64,000 nucleotides of DNA from Streptomyces sp. NP160 (GTDB taxonomy: Bacteria > Actinomycetota > Actinomycetes > Actinomycetales > Quadrisphaeraceae), in NCBI RefSeq assembly GCF_006335115.1, contig NZ_VDMJ01000020.1:85460-149459 (forward strand), given 5' to 3'. A program made the position numbers and the translations under genes. Under the pieces are notes generated by a model. The model searched no databases. It worked only from the letters and a program-made list of their open reading frames with translations, and had not been told where the DNA came from. This document shows, piece by piece, positions 32,100 to 40,429 of the stretch (its first letter is position 1; the number at the start of each line of letters is the position of its first letter).

Positions 32100-33659
32100 G
32101 TGACCACCCACTCCTCCGCGCAGCCGGAGAGCTCCACCGGACCCGCCGGCAGCCCCGGCGGGGGCGGCGGCGGCGGGGTGGACCCCCGGCGCTGGCAGGT
32201 GCTGTGGGTCTGCCTCGTCACCGGCTTCATGACCCTGCTCGACGTCAGCATCGTCAACGTCGCGCTGCCGTCCATCTCCTCCGGCCTGGGGGCCTCCGGC
32301 AGCCAGCTGCAGTGGGTCGTCACCGGCTACGCGGTGGTGTTCGGCCTGGCCCTGGTGCCCGCGGGGCGCCTGGGCGACTCCTACGGCCGCAAGAAGATCT
32401 TCCTCGTCGGCCTGGTCCTCTTCGCCCTCGGCTCGCTGGCCTGCGGCCTGGCGCCGAACCCCGAGGCGCTCATCGCCGCCCGCATCGCGCAGGGACTGGG
32501 CGCGGGGGTCCTCAACCCCCAGATCACCGCGATCATCAACTCCGAGTTCCGCGGCGCGGAGCGCGGCCGGGCCTTCGGCAGGTTCGGCGCCACCGTCGGC
32601 CTGTCGACGGCGGTCGGCCCGCTGCTCGGGGGCGTCATCATCACGCTGGTGCCGTGGGAGGAGTCGTGGCGGCTCGTCTTCCTCGTCAACATGCCGGTGG
32701 CCGCGGTGGCGTTCGTGCTGGGGCTCAAGCTCATCTCCGACCGCGCCAGCGCCGAGCGCTCGCGGCTGGACTGGGTGGGCACCGTGCTGCTCGCCGTCGC
32801 GGTCGGGCTCGTGCTGGGCGCCGTGCAGGAGCGCTCGGTGCTCGGCCCGCTGCTGGTGGTGGTGGCGCTCGTGGTGGCCGCGGCCAGCGGCTGGGCGTTC
32901 GTGCGCTGGGAGCGCCGCTACGCCGCCGCCGGTCACCTGCCGCTGGCGCGCCCGGGGCTGCTCGGGGCGCCCGGCTTCGGGCCCGGGGTGCTGCTCGGGT
33001 CGCTGTACTTCGGCGGGTTCATCGCCATCTTCTTCACGGTCACGCTCTACCTGCAGGACGCGCTGCGCTACTCCGCGCTCGAGGCCGGCCTGACCCAGAC
33101 GCCGTTCGCGCTGGCCTCCGCGGTCGCCGCGCCGTGGGCCGGCAAGCGGGTGGCGGCCCAGGGGCGCCAGCTGGTGGTGCGCGGGCTGGTCGGCGTCGTC
33201 GTCGGCCTGCTGGCCGTCATCGCCGTGGTCGAGCTCGTGGCCCCGGCCGTGGGCGACTCCTGGACCGGTCTGCTCCTGCTGGTGCCGTTCCTCGTGGCCG
33301 GCTTCGGCAGCGGCGTGGTCATCGGCCCCAACGTCAACCTGTCGCTGGCCAACATCGACGGCCGCGACGCCGGCAGCGCCTCCGGGGTGTTCCAGACCTT
33401 CCAGCGCGTGGGGTCCGGCATCGGGCTGGCCGTGGTGAGCGCGGTGTTCCTCTCCGTCAGCGGCGCCGGGGACCCCCGCGACGGCCTGTCCGCGGCCCTC
33501 GGCATGAGCGCGCTGCTCGTGCTGGCGGCGCTGGTGGTCGCCCTGGTCGACGTCCGCCGCAGCGGTCGCGGCGACGGCTCCTCAGCCGCTGGCGGCGACG
33601 ACGACGAGCGGTCGGGCGCCGGCGCGAGCGATGGCGGACGCCCCCGCAGCGCTGGCTAG
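32100..33659 (+). CDS. MFS drug transporter, DHA2 (14-TM) family
   Basis: A 519-residue exporter of the EmrB/QacA group. It has about 14 membrane segments. TM1 opens FMTLLDVSIVNVALPSIS, the DHA2 signature, and loop 2-3 has motif A, GRLGDSYGRKK. Motif C-like GATVGLSTAVGPLLGG lies in TM5. The N-terminus has a Gly-rich stretch and the C-terminus a soluble Gly/Asp/Ser tail. It starts at GTG 32100, 55 bp from the divergent glnA2. A proton-driven efflux of drugs or metabolites is the usual role. Its substrate is unknown, and no dedicated TetR regulator is adjacent. Confidence 0.9.
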   Translation: MTTHSSAQPESSTGPAGSPGGGGGGGVDPRRWQVLWVCLVTGFMTLLDVSIVNVALPSISSGLGASGSQLQWVVTGYAVVFGLALVPAGRLGDSYGRKKIFLVGLVLFALGSLACGLAPNPEALIAARIAQGLGAGVLNPQITAIINSEFRGAERGRAFGRFGATVGLSTAVGPLLGGVIITLVPWEESWRLVFLVNMPVAAVAFVLGLKLISDRASAERSRLDWVGTVLLAVAVGLVLGAVQERSVLGPLLVVVALVVAAASGWAFVRWERRYAAAGHLPLARPGLLGAPGFGPGVLLGSLYFGGFIAIFFTVTLYLQDALRYSALEAGLTQTPFALASAVAAPWAGKRVAAQGRQLVVRGLVGVVVGLLAVIAVVELVAPAVGDSWTGLLLLVPFLVAGFGSGVVIGPNVNLSLANIDGRDAGSASGVFQTFQRVGSGIGLAVVSAVFLSVSGAGDPRDGLSAALGMSALLVLAALVVALVDVRRSGRGDGSSAAGGDDDERSGAGASDGGRPRSAG

Positions 33660-33662
33660 GCT
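33657..33662 (+). promoter_or_regulatory. -10 hexamer TAGGCT for leaderless nadE
   Basis: TAGGCT ends 6 nt before the nadE ATG, and CGAACC between them is no ribosome site. The same hexamer stands before rnpB at 55291-55296, where it must be a true promoter element, which supports the call. Confidence 0.55.
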
Positions 33663-33668
33663 CGAACC

Positions 33669-35489
33669 ATGACGCAGCTGCGCCTCGCGCTGGCCCAGGT
33701 CAACGCCACGGTCGGGGACCTGCCCGGCAACGCCGCCCTGGTGCGGGAGCGCGCCGCGAGCGCCGCCGCCGCCGGCGCGGACCTCGTGGCCTTCCCCGAG
33801 ATGGTGCTCACGGGCTACCCCGTGGAGGACCTCTCGCTGCGCTCCTCCTTCGTCGAGGCCTCCCGCGCGTGCGTGCAGCAGCTGGCCCGCGACCTCGCCG
33901 CGGACGGCCTGGGCGAGACCCCCGTCGTCGTCGGCTACCTCGACCGCGTCACCGACGTGGAGAGCCAGCTCGACGTCGAGGCAGCCGCCCGCGCCGGCTC
34001 GGGCCGCGACGAGCGCGGCGTGGTCGGCGTGCCCAAGGGCATGCCGCAGAACTGCGCGGCCGTGCTCCACCGCGGCCTGGTGGTCGCCCGGTACGCCAAG
34101 CACCACCTGCCCAACTACGGCGTCTTCGACGAGTTCCGCTTCTTCGTGCCCGGCCGCGACCTGCTCGTGGCGCGCATCGGCGGTGTCGACGTGGCCGTGG
34201 TCATCTGCGAGGACCTCTGGCAGGACGGCGGCCCGGTCGAGCGCGCCCGGGAGGCCGGTGCGGAGCTGCTGCTGGTGGTCAACGGCTCGCCGTGGGAGCG
34301 CGACAAGGACGACACGCGCCTGGAGCTCGCGCAGCGGCGGGCCCGCGAGGCCGGCTGCCCGCTGGCGTGGCTGAACCTCGTCGGCGGTCAGGACGACCTC
34401 GTCTTCGACGGCGACTCGCTCGTGGTCGCCGCCGACGGCGAGCTCCTGGCCCGCGGCGCCCAGTTCGCCGAGGACCTGCTCGTGGTGGACGTCGACCTGG
34501 CGCAGAACGGGCTCGACCCGCAGGCGCTGCCCGCGGGCGTGCAGCACGTCGTCGTCAGCGACCGCCCGGCCACCGCGGGCCGCGAGCGCCCGGCCGTCGA
34601 GGCGGTCGAGCGCGAGCGGCTCGACGAGGTGGGCGAGGTGTGGGCCGCGCTGCAGCTGGGCCTGGGCGACTACGTCCGCAAGAACGGCTTCCGCAGGGTC
34701 GCCCTCGGCCTGTCCGGCGGCATCGACTCGGCGCTCGTGGCGGCCATCGCCGTGGACGCGCTGGGGCCGCAGGCCGTGACGGGCATCTCCCTGCCGTCGT
34801 CGTACTCCAGCGAGCACTCCCGCAGCGACGCCGACGACCTCGCCGCCCGCACGGGTCTGGACTACCGGACCATCCCCATCGCGCCGATGGTCGACGCGTT
34901 CACCGCCGGTCTGGGCGACGCCATGACCCTGTCGCCGGTCGCCGAGGAGAACCTCCAGGCGCGCGTCCGCGGCACCACGCTCATGGCGCTGAGCAACTCC
35001 GAGGGGCACCTCGTGCTGGCGACGTCCAACAAGTCCGAGCTGAGCGTCGGGTACTCGACGCTCTACGGGGACTCCGTCGGCGGGTACGCCCCGCTCAAGG
35101 ACGTGCCCAAGATGCTCGTGTGGGAGCTGGCCCGCTGGCGCAACGCGCAGGCCGTCGCGCGCGGCGAGGTCCCGCCCATCCCCGAGAACTCGATCTCCAA
35201 GGTGCCCTCGGCGGAGCTGCGCCCCGGTCAGACCGACCAGGACTCGCTGCCCCCCTACGAGGTGCTCGACGACGTGCTCGAGCACTACGTGGTGGGCGCG
35301 CAGGGCCGCAGCGAGCTGCTCGAGGCGGGGTTCGAGGCGGAGGTGGTGGACGAGGTCGTCGGGCTCGTCGACCGCGCCGAGTGGAAGCGGCGGCAGTTCG
35401 CCCCGGGCGTCAAGATCAGCTCCGTGGCGTTCGGTCGCGACCGGCGCCTGCCCATCACCACCCACTGGCGGGAGCAGCAGTCCCGATGA
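33669..35489 (+). CDS. nadE: Glutamine-dependent NAD+ synthetase
   Basis: 606 residues in two domains. Residues 1-270 are a carbon-nitrogen hydrolase (glutaminase) with the Glu-Lys-Cys triad: Glu44 in FPEMVLTGYP, Lys144 in YAKHHLPNYG and Cys180 in VVICEDLW. From 330 on is the ATP-dependent synthetase, with LGLSGGIDSAL (Ser349-Asp353) as the PP loop and SNKSELSVGY further on. The reaction amidates deamido-NAD to NAD. This short two-domain form is bacterial and common outside mycobacteria. It is followed by panB with an ATGA overlap. With nadK at 4 kb, the window holds two NAD(P) genes. Confidence 0.93.
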   Translation: MTQLRLALAQVNATVGDLPGNAALVRERAASAAAAGADLVAFPEMVLTGYPVEDLSLRSSFVEASRACVQQLARDLAADGLGETPVVVGYLDRVTDVESQLDVEAAARAGSGRDERGVVGVPKGMPQNCAAVLHRGLVVARYAKHHLPNYGVFDEFRFFVPGRDLLVARIGGVDVAVVICEDLWQDGGPVERAREAGAELLLVVNGSPWERDKDDTRLELAQRRAREAGCPLAWLNLVGGQDDLVFDGDSLVVAADGELLARGAQFAEDLLVVDVDLAQNGLDPQALPAGVQHVVVSDRPATAGRERPAVEAVERERLDEVGEVWAALQLGLGDYVRKNGFRRVALGLSGGIDSALVAAIAVDALGPQAVTGISLPSSYSSEHSRSDADDLAARTGLDYRTIPIAPMVDAFTAGLGDAMTLSPVAEENLQARVRGTTLMALSNSEGHLVLATSNKSELSVGYSTLYGDSVGGYAPLKDVPKMLVWELARWRNAQAVARGEVPPIPENSISKVPSAELRPGQTDQDSLPPYEVLDDVLEHYVVGAQGRSELLEAGFEAEVVDEVVGLVDRAEWKRRQFAPGVKISSVAFGRDRRLPITTHWREQQSR

Positions 35490-36301
35490 GCGAGCAGATC
35501 GCCCCGAAGCGCGTGCGGGTGCACCACCTGCGCGCGATGAAGGCGGCCGGGCAGCCCATCACCATGCTCACCGCCTACGACGCGGTGACCGCGGACGTCT
35601 TCGCCGAGGCGGGCATCGACGTGCTGCTCGTGGGCGACTCCGTGGGCGACAACCTGCACGGCCACGCCACCACCCTCCCCGTGACCGTCGAGGACCTGCT
35701 GCCCCACGTGCGGGCCGTCGCCTCGCGCGGCGGCCGGCCGTTCGTCGTCGCCGACCTGCCGTTCGGCTCCTACGAGGAGGGCCCGGCGCAGGCGCTGCGC
35801 ACGGGCGTGCGCATGCTCAAGGAGGGCCTCGCGCACGGCGTGAAGCTGGAGGGCGGCCGCCGCGTGGCCCCGCAGGTGAAGGCCCTCGTGGACGCCGGCA
35901 TCCCCGTGATGGGCCACCTCGGCTTCACCCCGCAGTCCGTCAACGCCATGGGCGGGCCCCGCGTGCAGGGGCGCGGCGCCGCCGCCGACGAGCTGCTGGC
36001 CGACGCCCTCGCGCTGCAGGAGGCCGGTGCTTTCGCCGTCGTCCTCGAGGTGGTCCCGGGACCGGTCGCCGAGCGCGTGACGGCAGCGCTGGACATCCCC
36101 ACCATCGGCATCGGCGCGGGGGCCGGCTGCGACGGGCAGGTGCTCGTGTGGCTGGACATGGCGGGCCTGTCGGCGCGCTCGCCCAGGCTGGCCAAGGCCT
36201 ACGCGCAGCTGCGCACGGCGCTGCGGGACGCGGCGGCCGAGTACGCCGCCGAGGTCCGCTCCCGCGCCTTCCCCGGTCCGGAGCACACCGTCCCCGAGTA
36301 G
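35486..36301 (+). CDS. panB: 3-methyl-2-oxobutanoate hydroxymethyltransferase
   Basis: 271 residues, a TIM-barrel enzyme that makes ketopantoate from ketoisovalerate and methylene-tetrahydrofolate, the first step to pantothenate. Blocks: ITMLTAYDAVTA, LLVGDSVGDNLHGH (Mg site), KLEGG, GHLGFTPQSVNAMGG and VLEVVPGPVA with the catalytic Glu, then IPTIGIGAGAGCDGQVLV. The ATG at 35486 overlaps the nadE stop, so both cofactor genes are coupled. Length and residues are those of a working enzyme. panC and panD are not in the window. Confidence 0.93.
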   Translation: MSEQIAPKRVRVHHLRAMKAAGQPITMLTAYDAVTADVFAEAGIDVLLVGDSVGDNLHGHATTLPVTVEDLLPHVRAVASRGGRPFVVADLPFGSYEEGPAQALRTGVRMLKEGLAHGVKLEGGRRVAPQVKALVDAGIPVMGHLGFTPQSVNAMGGPRVQGRGAAADELLADALALQEAGAFAVVLEVVPGPVAERVTAALDIPTIGIGAGAGCDGQVLVWLDMAGLSARSPRLAKAYAQLRTALRDAAAEYAAEVRSRAFPGPEHTVPE

Positions 36302-36357
36302 CCCCCTCCGCGGCCGTCGAGCGCTCGGCGCCACCGCACGGCACCAGCTCGCAGGGG

Positions 36358-38079
36358 TCAGCGACCCGCAGGCTGGCCGCCGGGCCCGGAGATGGCCAGC
36401 TGGGACCACACGGTCTTGCCGGTCGGGCGCATCACCACGCCCCAGTCCTCGCTCATCGCCTCGACGATCGCCAGGCCCCGCCCGCCCAGGGCCCCCTCCT
36501 CGGCCTGGCGCTGGCGCGGACGGCCGGTGGAGGCGTCGGTGACGCTGATCCGCAGCCGTCCGTCCACCACCTCCAGCTTCAGCCGCACCCGCCCGTGGGC
36601 GTGGATGGCGGCGTTGGTCACCAGCTCCGAGAGGACCACCGCGGCGGAGTCCGTGGTGTCCTCGTCCACGCCCCACAGGTCCAGCTGGCGGTGCAGGAAG
36701 CGCCGGCACAGGCCCGGGGCGCCGACAGACCCCTCCACGTCCAGCTCGGCGGCCTGCCCGACCGGGCCGGCGTAGGACAGGCCCAGCAGCGCCACGTCGT
36801 CGGTCAGGTGGGAGGCCACCCCGGACAGCACGGCCTCCACCACCGCCTCGATGTCGCGGTGGGGCTCCGCGGCGATCGACATCACCCTCGGCAGGTCCGC
36901 GGTGACACCACCAGCAGCCGTCTCCACCAGCCCGTCGGTGTACAGGAGCACCTCAGCGCGCCCGGTCAGCTGCACCAGGGTCTCGGGGTAGGTCGTGCCG
37001 GGCGCGACTCCCAGCGGGACCCCCGGCTCGACCTCGACCTCGCAGACGGCCCCCTTGCGCACCACCAGCGGCGGGGGGTGACCGGCGGAGGCCACCCGCA
37101 TCGCGCCGGTGTGCTGGTCCAGCTGCACCAGGGCACAGGTGGCGAACAGGTCCGAGCCCAGGTCGTCCAGCAGGGCGTTGGTGCGCGCCAGCGCCGCCCC
37201 CGGCGCGTGGCCCTCGGACACGTAGGCGCGCACCGCGGTGCGCAGCTGGCCCATCAGGGCGGCCGCAGCGGTGGAGTGCCCCTGCACGTCCCCGATGACG
37301 AAGGTGACCTGGTGGTCGGAGACCACGGCGTCGTACCAGTCGCCGCCGACCTCCTGCCCGGCCTCCGCGGGCAGGTAGCGCACGGCCACCTCCACCCGGT
37401 CCAGCGAGGGCAGGGCGCGCGGGAGGAGGGAGCGCTGCAGGACCTGCGCCAGCTCGCCCAGGCGAGCCATCGCCAGCTGCTCGGCCTCGTAGGAGCGGGC
37501 GTTCTCGATCGCCACCGCGGCGTAGGTCGCCACCGCCTCGGCCTGGTGGCGGCTGGCGTCGTCGAAGCGCCCCGGCTCGACGTGGGCGAGCAGGATCGCT
37601 CCGAGCATGACGCCCTGGATGCTCTTGACCGGCACCGCCAGGTAGGAGCGCACCGGTGGGTGGCCGGGCGGCATCCCGCCCATCCTCCCGTAGCGGTCGT
37701 CGGCGAACAGGTCGTCGATGAGCACGCTGCTGCCCCCCTCGGAGACCGTGGGGGCGAAGACGTCGGTGATGCGCACCGGGGGGAGGCCCACCTCCGCCGG
37801 GCGCGGGAAGACGTCGCGGGGGATGCCCGACAGGGCGAAGGCGTCCAGGCGCTCGGTGCCGACGGTCTTGAAGTAGGCCCCGTAGGAGGCCCCCGTCATC
37901 CGCACGGCCAGGTCGACGGCCTCCTCCAGGAGGGGCTTGGAGCGCTCCCCGCGGTAGGTCGCCAGGTGCGCCAGGTCCCAGTGGAAGGGGCGCAGCCACT
38001 CCGGCTCGGCGGTCAGCACGACACGAGGGGCTTCGACGGCGAAGAGGTGCGCATGGCGGTCCAGAGCAGGTGCGGGCAC
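36358..38079 (-). CDS. GAF - SpoIIE (PP2C) phosphatase - HATPase regulator
   Basis: 573 residues. Residues 45-200 are a GAF sensor domain. The PP2C-like SpoIIE phosphatase follows at about 230-425, with GGDWYDA, VIGDVQGHSTAAAALMGQLR and LLYTDGLVE as metal-binding blocks and DDVALL near its end. From 440 there is a HATPase_c of the RsbW/anti-sigma kind, with LVTNAAIHAHG (N box) and GGRGLAIVEAMS (G box). Such proteins combine the phosphatase and kinase that set the phosphorylation of an anti-sigma-factor antagonist. The STAS protein at 45034 is a possible partner but lies 7 kb away. Starts at GTG 38079. Confidence 0.9.
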   Translation of the reverse strand: MPAPALDRHAHLFAVEAPRVVLTAEPEWLRPFHWDLAHLATYRGERSKPLLEEAVDLAVRMTGASYGAYFKTVGTERLDAFALSGIPRDVFPRPAEVGLPPVRITDVFAPTVSEGGSSVLIDDLFADDRYGRMGGMPPGHPPVRSYLAVPVKSIQGVMLGAILLAHVEPGRFDDASRHQAEAVATYAAVAIENARSYEAEQLAMARLGELAQVLQRSLLPRALPSLDRVEVAVRYLPAEAGQEVGGDWYDAVVSDHQVTFVIGDVQGHSTAAAALMGQLRTAVRAYVSEGHAPGAALARTNALLDDLGSDLFATCALVQLDQHTGAMRVASAGHPPPLVVRKGAVCEVEVEPGVPLGVAPGTTYPETLVQLTGRAEVLLYTDGLVETAAGGVTADLPRVMSIAAEPHRDIEAVVEAVLSGVASHLTDDVALLGLSYAGPVGQAAELDVEGSVGAPGLCRRFLHRQLDLWGVDEDTTDSAAVVLSELVTNAAIHAHGRVRLKLEVVDGRLRISVTDASTGRPRQRQAEEGALGGRGLAIVEAMSEDWGVVMRPTGKTVWSQLAISGPGGQPAGR

Positions 38080-38239
38080 GTCGCAGTGCAGCTTGCCGCG
38101 CGGAGTTGCATGGCGTGTGTCACCGAACGCTACACGTGGTCACGCTGACGTAACCAGCGCCTGCGCGTCCGACGTGCGGCCGAGTCGGCAGACCGCGGAC
38201 GGAGCGAGGGGCTGACGGCCGCCCCCACCGCTCAGACCA

Positions 38240-38268
38240 TTGACTGTCGATAGATGGTGGACGATTAT
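38240..38268 (+). promoter_or_regulatory. Consensus-like promoter for the DUF2975/XRE pair
   Basis: TTGACT (38240-38245) and GATTAT (38263-38268) are spaced by 17 bp, in a patch much richer in A+T than its surroundings. The predicted start of transcription, about 7 nt downstream, falls on the GTG at 38275. TCGATA (38247-38252) and TATCGA (38266-38271) form an inverted repeat across the promoter. Confidence 0.65.
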
Positions 38269-38293
38269 CGATGCGTGCCTCTCGCGCATCGAT
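38267..38293. promoter_or_regulatory. Inverted repeat, likely operator
   Basis: ATCGATGCG (38267-38275) and CGCATCGAT (38285-38293) are exact reverse complements separated by 9 bp. The repeat overlaps the -10 element and the start of the gene, which suits autorepression by the XRE protein encoded two genes on. Confidence 0.55.
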
Positions 38294-38763
38294 TGACTCG
38301 CCCGCTGCAGGTGCTGCTGCTGGCGCTGTTCGCAGCCCTCGCAGGTGCGCAGGTCCTCCTCGTGGTGGGGCTGACCCAGCTGGCGCCCGTGGACTCCGCG
38401 GAGCTGGCCCGCTTCCGGTGGACGGTCGTGGTGGCGGCGCTCGCGGGGCTGGTCTGCCTGCAGGTGGTGCTGGTCGCCACGTGGCGCCTGCTGGGCCTGG
38501 TCCGCGCCGACCGCATCTTCAGCGACAGCGCCCTGCCCTGGGTCGACACCATCGTGGCCGCCCTCGCCGCGGTCTGGGTCGTGCTGGCCGCCGCGGTCGT
38601 CCCGGTCTTCCAGTTCGCCCAGGCCGACGACGCGCCCGGACTGGGCGGGCTGCACCTGCTGCTGCTCCTGGTCGCGGCGGTGCCCGTGCTGATGATGGTC
38701 GTCATGCGCGCGCTGCTGACCCAGGCGACCAGGCTGCGCTCCGACCTCGAGGAGGTCATCTGA
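38275..38763 (+). CDS. DUF2975-type four-helix membrane protein
   Basis: About 162 residues with four predicted membrane helices (around 9-34, 45-70, 85-112 and 125-150 from the start). It fits the DUF2975 family, whose genes are paired with a small XRE-type regulator, as here. The frame opens at an ATG at 38254, but this ATG lies between the -35 and -10 boxes of the obvious promoter. Transcription would begin at the GTG at 38275, so I place a leaderless start there (VPLAHRLTRP). Function is unknown; such pairs are thought to be two-gene sensing or stress units. Only one base separates its stop from the next start. Confidence 0.78.
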   Translation: MPLAHRLTRPLQVLLLALFAALAGAQVLLVVGLTQLAPVDSAELARFRWTVVVAALAGLVCLQVVLVATWRLLGLVRADRIFSDSALPWVDTIVAALAAVWVVLAAAVVPVFQFAQADDAPGLGGLHLLLLLVAAVPVLMMVVMRALLTQATRLRSDLEEVI

Positions 38764-39000
38764 GTGGCGATCGTGGTGCGCATCGACGTCGAGCTGGCGC
38801 GTCGCAAGATGTCGGTCGGCGACTTCGCCGAGCGGGTCGGCCTGACCCCCGCCAACGTGGCCGTGCTCAAGAACGGCCGCGCCAAGGCCGTCCGCTTCTC
38901 CACGCTGGAGGCGATGTGCCGGGTCCTGGGCTGCCAGCCCGGCGACCTGCTGGAGTGGGTGCCCGACGAGGTGAGCGGCGCCGACGTCCTGGGCGGCTGA
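38764..39000 (+). CDS. XRE-family regulator, small (YozG-like)
   Basis: A 78-residue single-domain helix-turn-helix protein. VRIDVELARRKMSVGDFAERVG and TPANVAVLKNGRAKAVRF, read around residues 5-45, give the five-helix Xre fold, followed by LEAMCRVLGCQPGDLLEW. It has no other domain. This is the standard partner of DUF2975 membrane proteins, and its gene starts at a GTG directly after that stop (TGAGTG). It probably binds the inverted repeats at the promoter upstream and represses its own operon. Confidence 0.88.
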   Translation: MAIVVRIDVELARRKMSVGDFAERVGLTPANVAVLKNGRAKAVRFSTLEAMCRVLGCQPGDLLEWVPDEVSGADVLGG

Positions 39001-39085
39001 CCCACCAGACCCACCGCTCACCCCCCGCTGCCGGTCGCCGTGGGCGGAGGTGGTGACCACGGCGGTCGAGGAGTAGGACTGGGCG

Positions 39086-40333
39086 ATGGCCCCCCCGCGC
39101 GTCCTGGCCCTGGTGCTGGCCGGTGGAGCAGGCAGCCGCCTGGAGCTGCTCACCGAGCACCGCGCGAAGGGCGCGGTGCCGGTGGCCGGGACCCACCGGC
39201 TCGTCGACTTCGCGCTCAGCAGCTGCGCGCACTCGGGCATCAGCGACGTGTGGGTCTCGGTGCAGTTCCACCCCGCCTCCCTGGCCCACCACCTGGCCAA
39301 CGGCCGCCCCTGGGACCTGGACCGCACCGGCGGGGGGCTGGTGGTGCTGCCTCCCCACCGCGGCACGCCGCGTGAGGGCTGGCACACCGGGACCGCCGAC
39401 TCCCAGTGGCGCAACGCCGACCTGGTGCGCCAGCACGACCCCGAGGTGCTCCTGGTCATGAGCTCGGACTCCGCCTGCACCCTGGACCTGTCCGACGTGG
39501 TGGAGGACCACCTGGGCTCCGGAGCCGAGGCGACGATGGTGGTCACGCGAGTGGCGCACGAGGAGGCCTCCCGCTACGGGGTGGTCGAGGTCGAGGAGGG
39601 TCCCTCCCCGTCGTCCGGTCCCGACGAGCCGTCCTCGGTCCGCGTGCGGCGCTACGAGTACAAGCCGGAGGAGCCCCGCAGCGACCTGGTCACCACCGAG
39701 GTGTTCGCCTTCGCCCCCCGCCAGGTGCTCGACCGGCTGGAGGAGCTGGCGCGGGCCGTGCGCCGCGGTGACGACGACGCCGGTGACGACGACGGCGGGC
39801 TGGGCGACCTCGGGCACGCCCTCCTGCCCGGTCTGGCCGCCGACGGAGCGGCCCGCACCCACCCCCAGCGCGGCTACTGGCGCGACCTGGGGACGGTGCC
39901 GGCCTACTGGACCGCGCACCAGGAGCTGCTCGGCCCGGAGCCCCCGCTCGACCTGGACGACCCGGCGTGGCCGGTGCTCACCCGCGGCGGTCGGCGCGGG
40001 CCGGCGCGGGTCATGGCCGGCGCGCGCGTCGAGCACAGCCTGGTCTCGCCCGGCGCGGTGGTCGCCGGCGAGCTGCGAGGTTCGGTGCTCTGCCCCGGTG
40101 CGGTCGTCGAGGAGGGAGCACAGGTGCTCGACTCCGTGCTGCTGCCGGGCGCCCGGGTGCTGGCCGGAGCACGGGTCGAGCGCGCGATCGTCGACGACGG
40201 CGTCGTCGTCGGCCGTGGCGCCCGTGTCGGTGGCCCGGAGGACATCACGCTGCTGGGAGGCGCAGTCCGCGTCCACGACGGTGCACACCTCCCGGCGGGG
40301 TCACGGCTCCCCGAGCCGCAGCCCGGCCGCTGA
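39086..40333 (+). CDS. GlgC-like sugar nucleotidyltransferase (glucose-1-phosphate adenylyltransferase family)
   Basis: 415 residues. The N-terminal Rossmann part has LVLAGGAGSRLELLTEHRAK, then RLVDFALSSCAHSGI, as in ADP-glucose pyrophosphorylase, and EYKPEEP stands for the sugar-phosphate loop. A left-handed beta-helix with hexapeptide repeats follows after about 300. It differs from true GlgC: RAKPAVP is RAKGAVP, the Asp site reads SSDSACT rather than GDHIY, and Gly-rich acidic loops are inserted. So it may be a GlgC paralog (GlgD-like) with a regulatory or changed role. TAGGAC, a weak -10, lies 6 nt before the ATG. Confidence 0.8.
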   Translation: MAPPRVLALVLAGGAGSRLELLTEHRAKGAVPVAGTHRLVDFALSSCAHSGISDVWVSVQFHPASLAHHLANGRPWDLDRTGGGLVVLPPHRGTPREGWHTGTADSQWRNADLVRQHDPEVLLVMSSDSACTLDLSDVVEDHLGSGAEATMVVTRVAHEEASRYGVVEVEEGPSPSSGPDEPSSVRVRRYEYKPEEPRSDLVTTEVFAFAPRQVLDRLEELARAVRRGDDDAGDDDGGLGDLGHALLPGLAADGAARTHPQRGYWRDLGTVPAYWTAHQELLGPEPPLDLDDPAWPVLTRGGRRGPARVMAGARVEHSLVSPGAVVAGELRGSVLCPGAVVEEGAQVLDSVLLPGARVLAGARVERAIVDDGVVVGRGARVGGPEDITLLGGAVRVHDGAHLPAGSRLPEPQPGR

Positions 40334-40336
40334 CGA

Positions 40337-40374
40337 CCGCTGACCCGCACGCCCGCGGGCGTGCGGGTCAGCGG
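40337..40374. terminator. 38-bp perfect palindrome between convergent genes
   Basis: The sequence reads the same on both strands across 38 bp, centred between 40355 and 40356. It starts 3 bp after the GlgC-like stop and before the 3' end of the VOC gene. As RNA it would form one long stem from either strand, so it is probably a bidirectional terminator. Confidence 0.75.
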
Positions 40375-40429
40375 GGGTGCCGCAGTCCCGCAGTCCCTGC
40401 CGGAGCCGTCCGGGAGCTTCCCGCCGCAG

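Noticed and set aside
30713..36301. A 1862-residue open frame on the + strand
   Set aside because: It runs antisense to the amidotransferase and glnA2 genes and out of frame through the MFS and nadE genes, joining panB only at its end. Very high GC removes stop codons from other frames. Only the last 816 bases (panB) are real.
38271..39056. A 261-residue + strand frame over the DUF2975 and XRE genes
   Set aside because: It is in another frame, full of Arg, Gly and Ala. The DUF2975 and XRE products have clear membrane helices and a helix-turn-helix.
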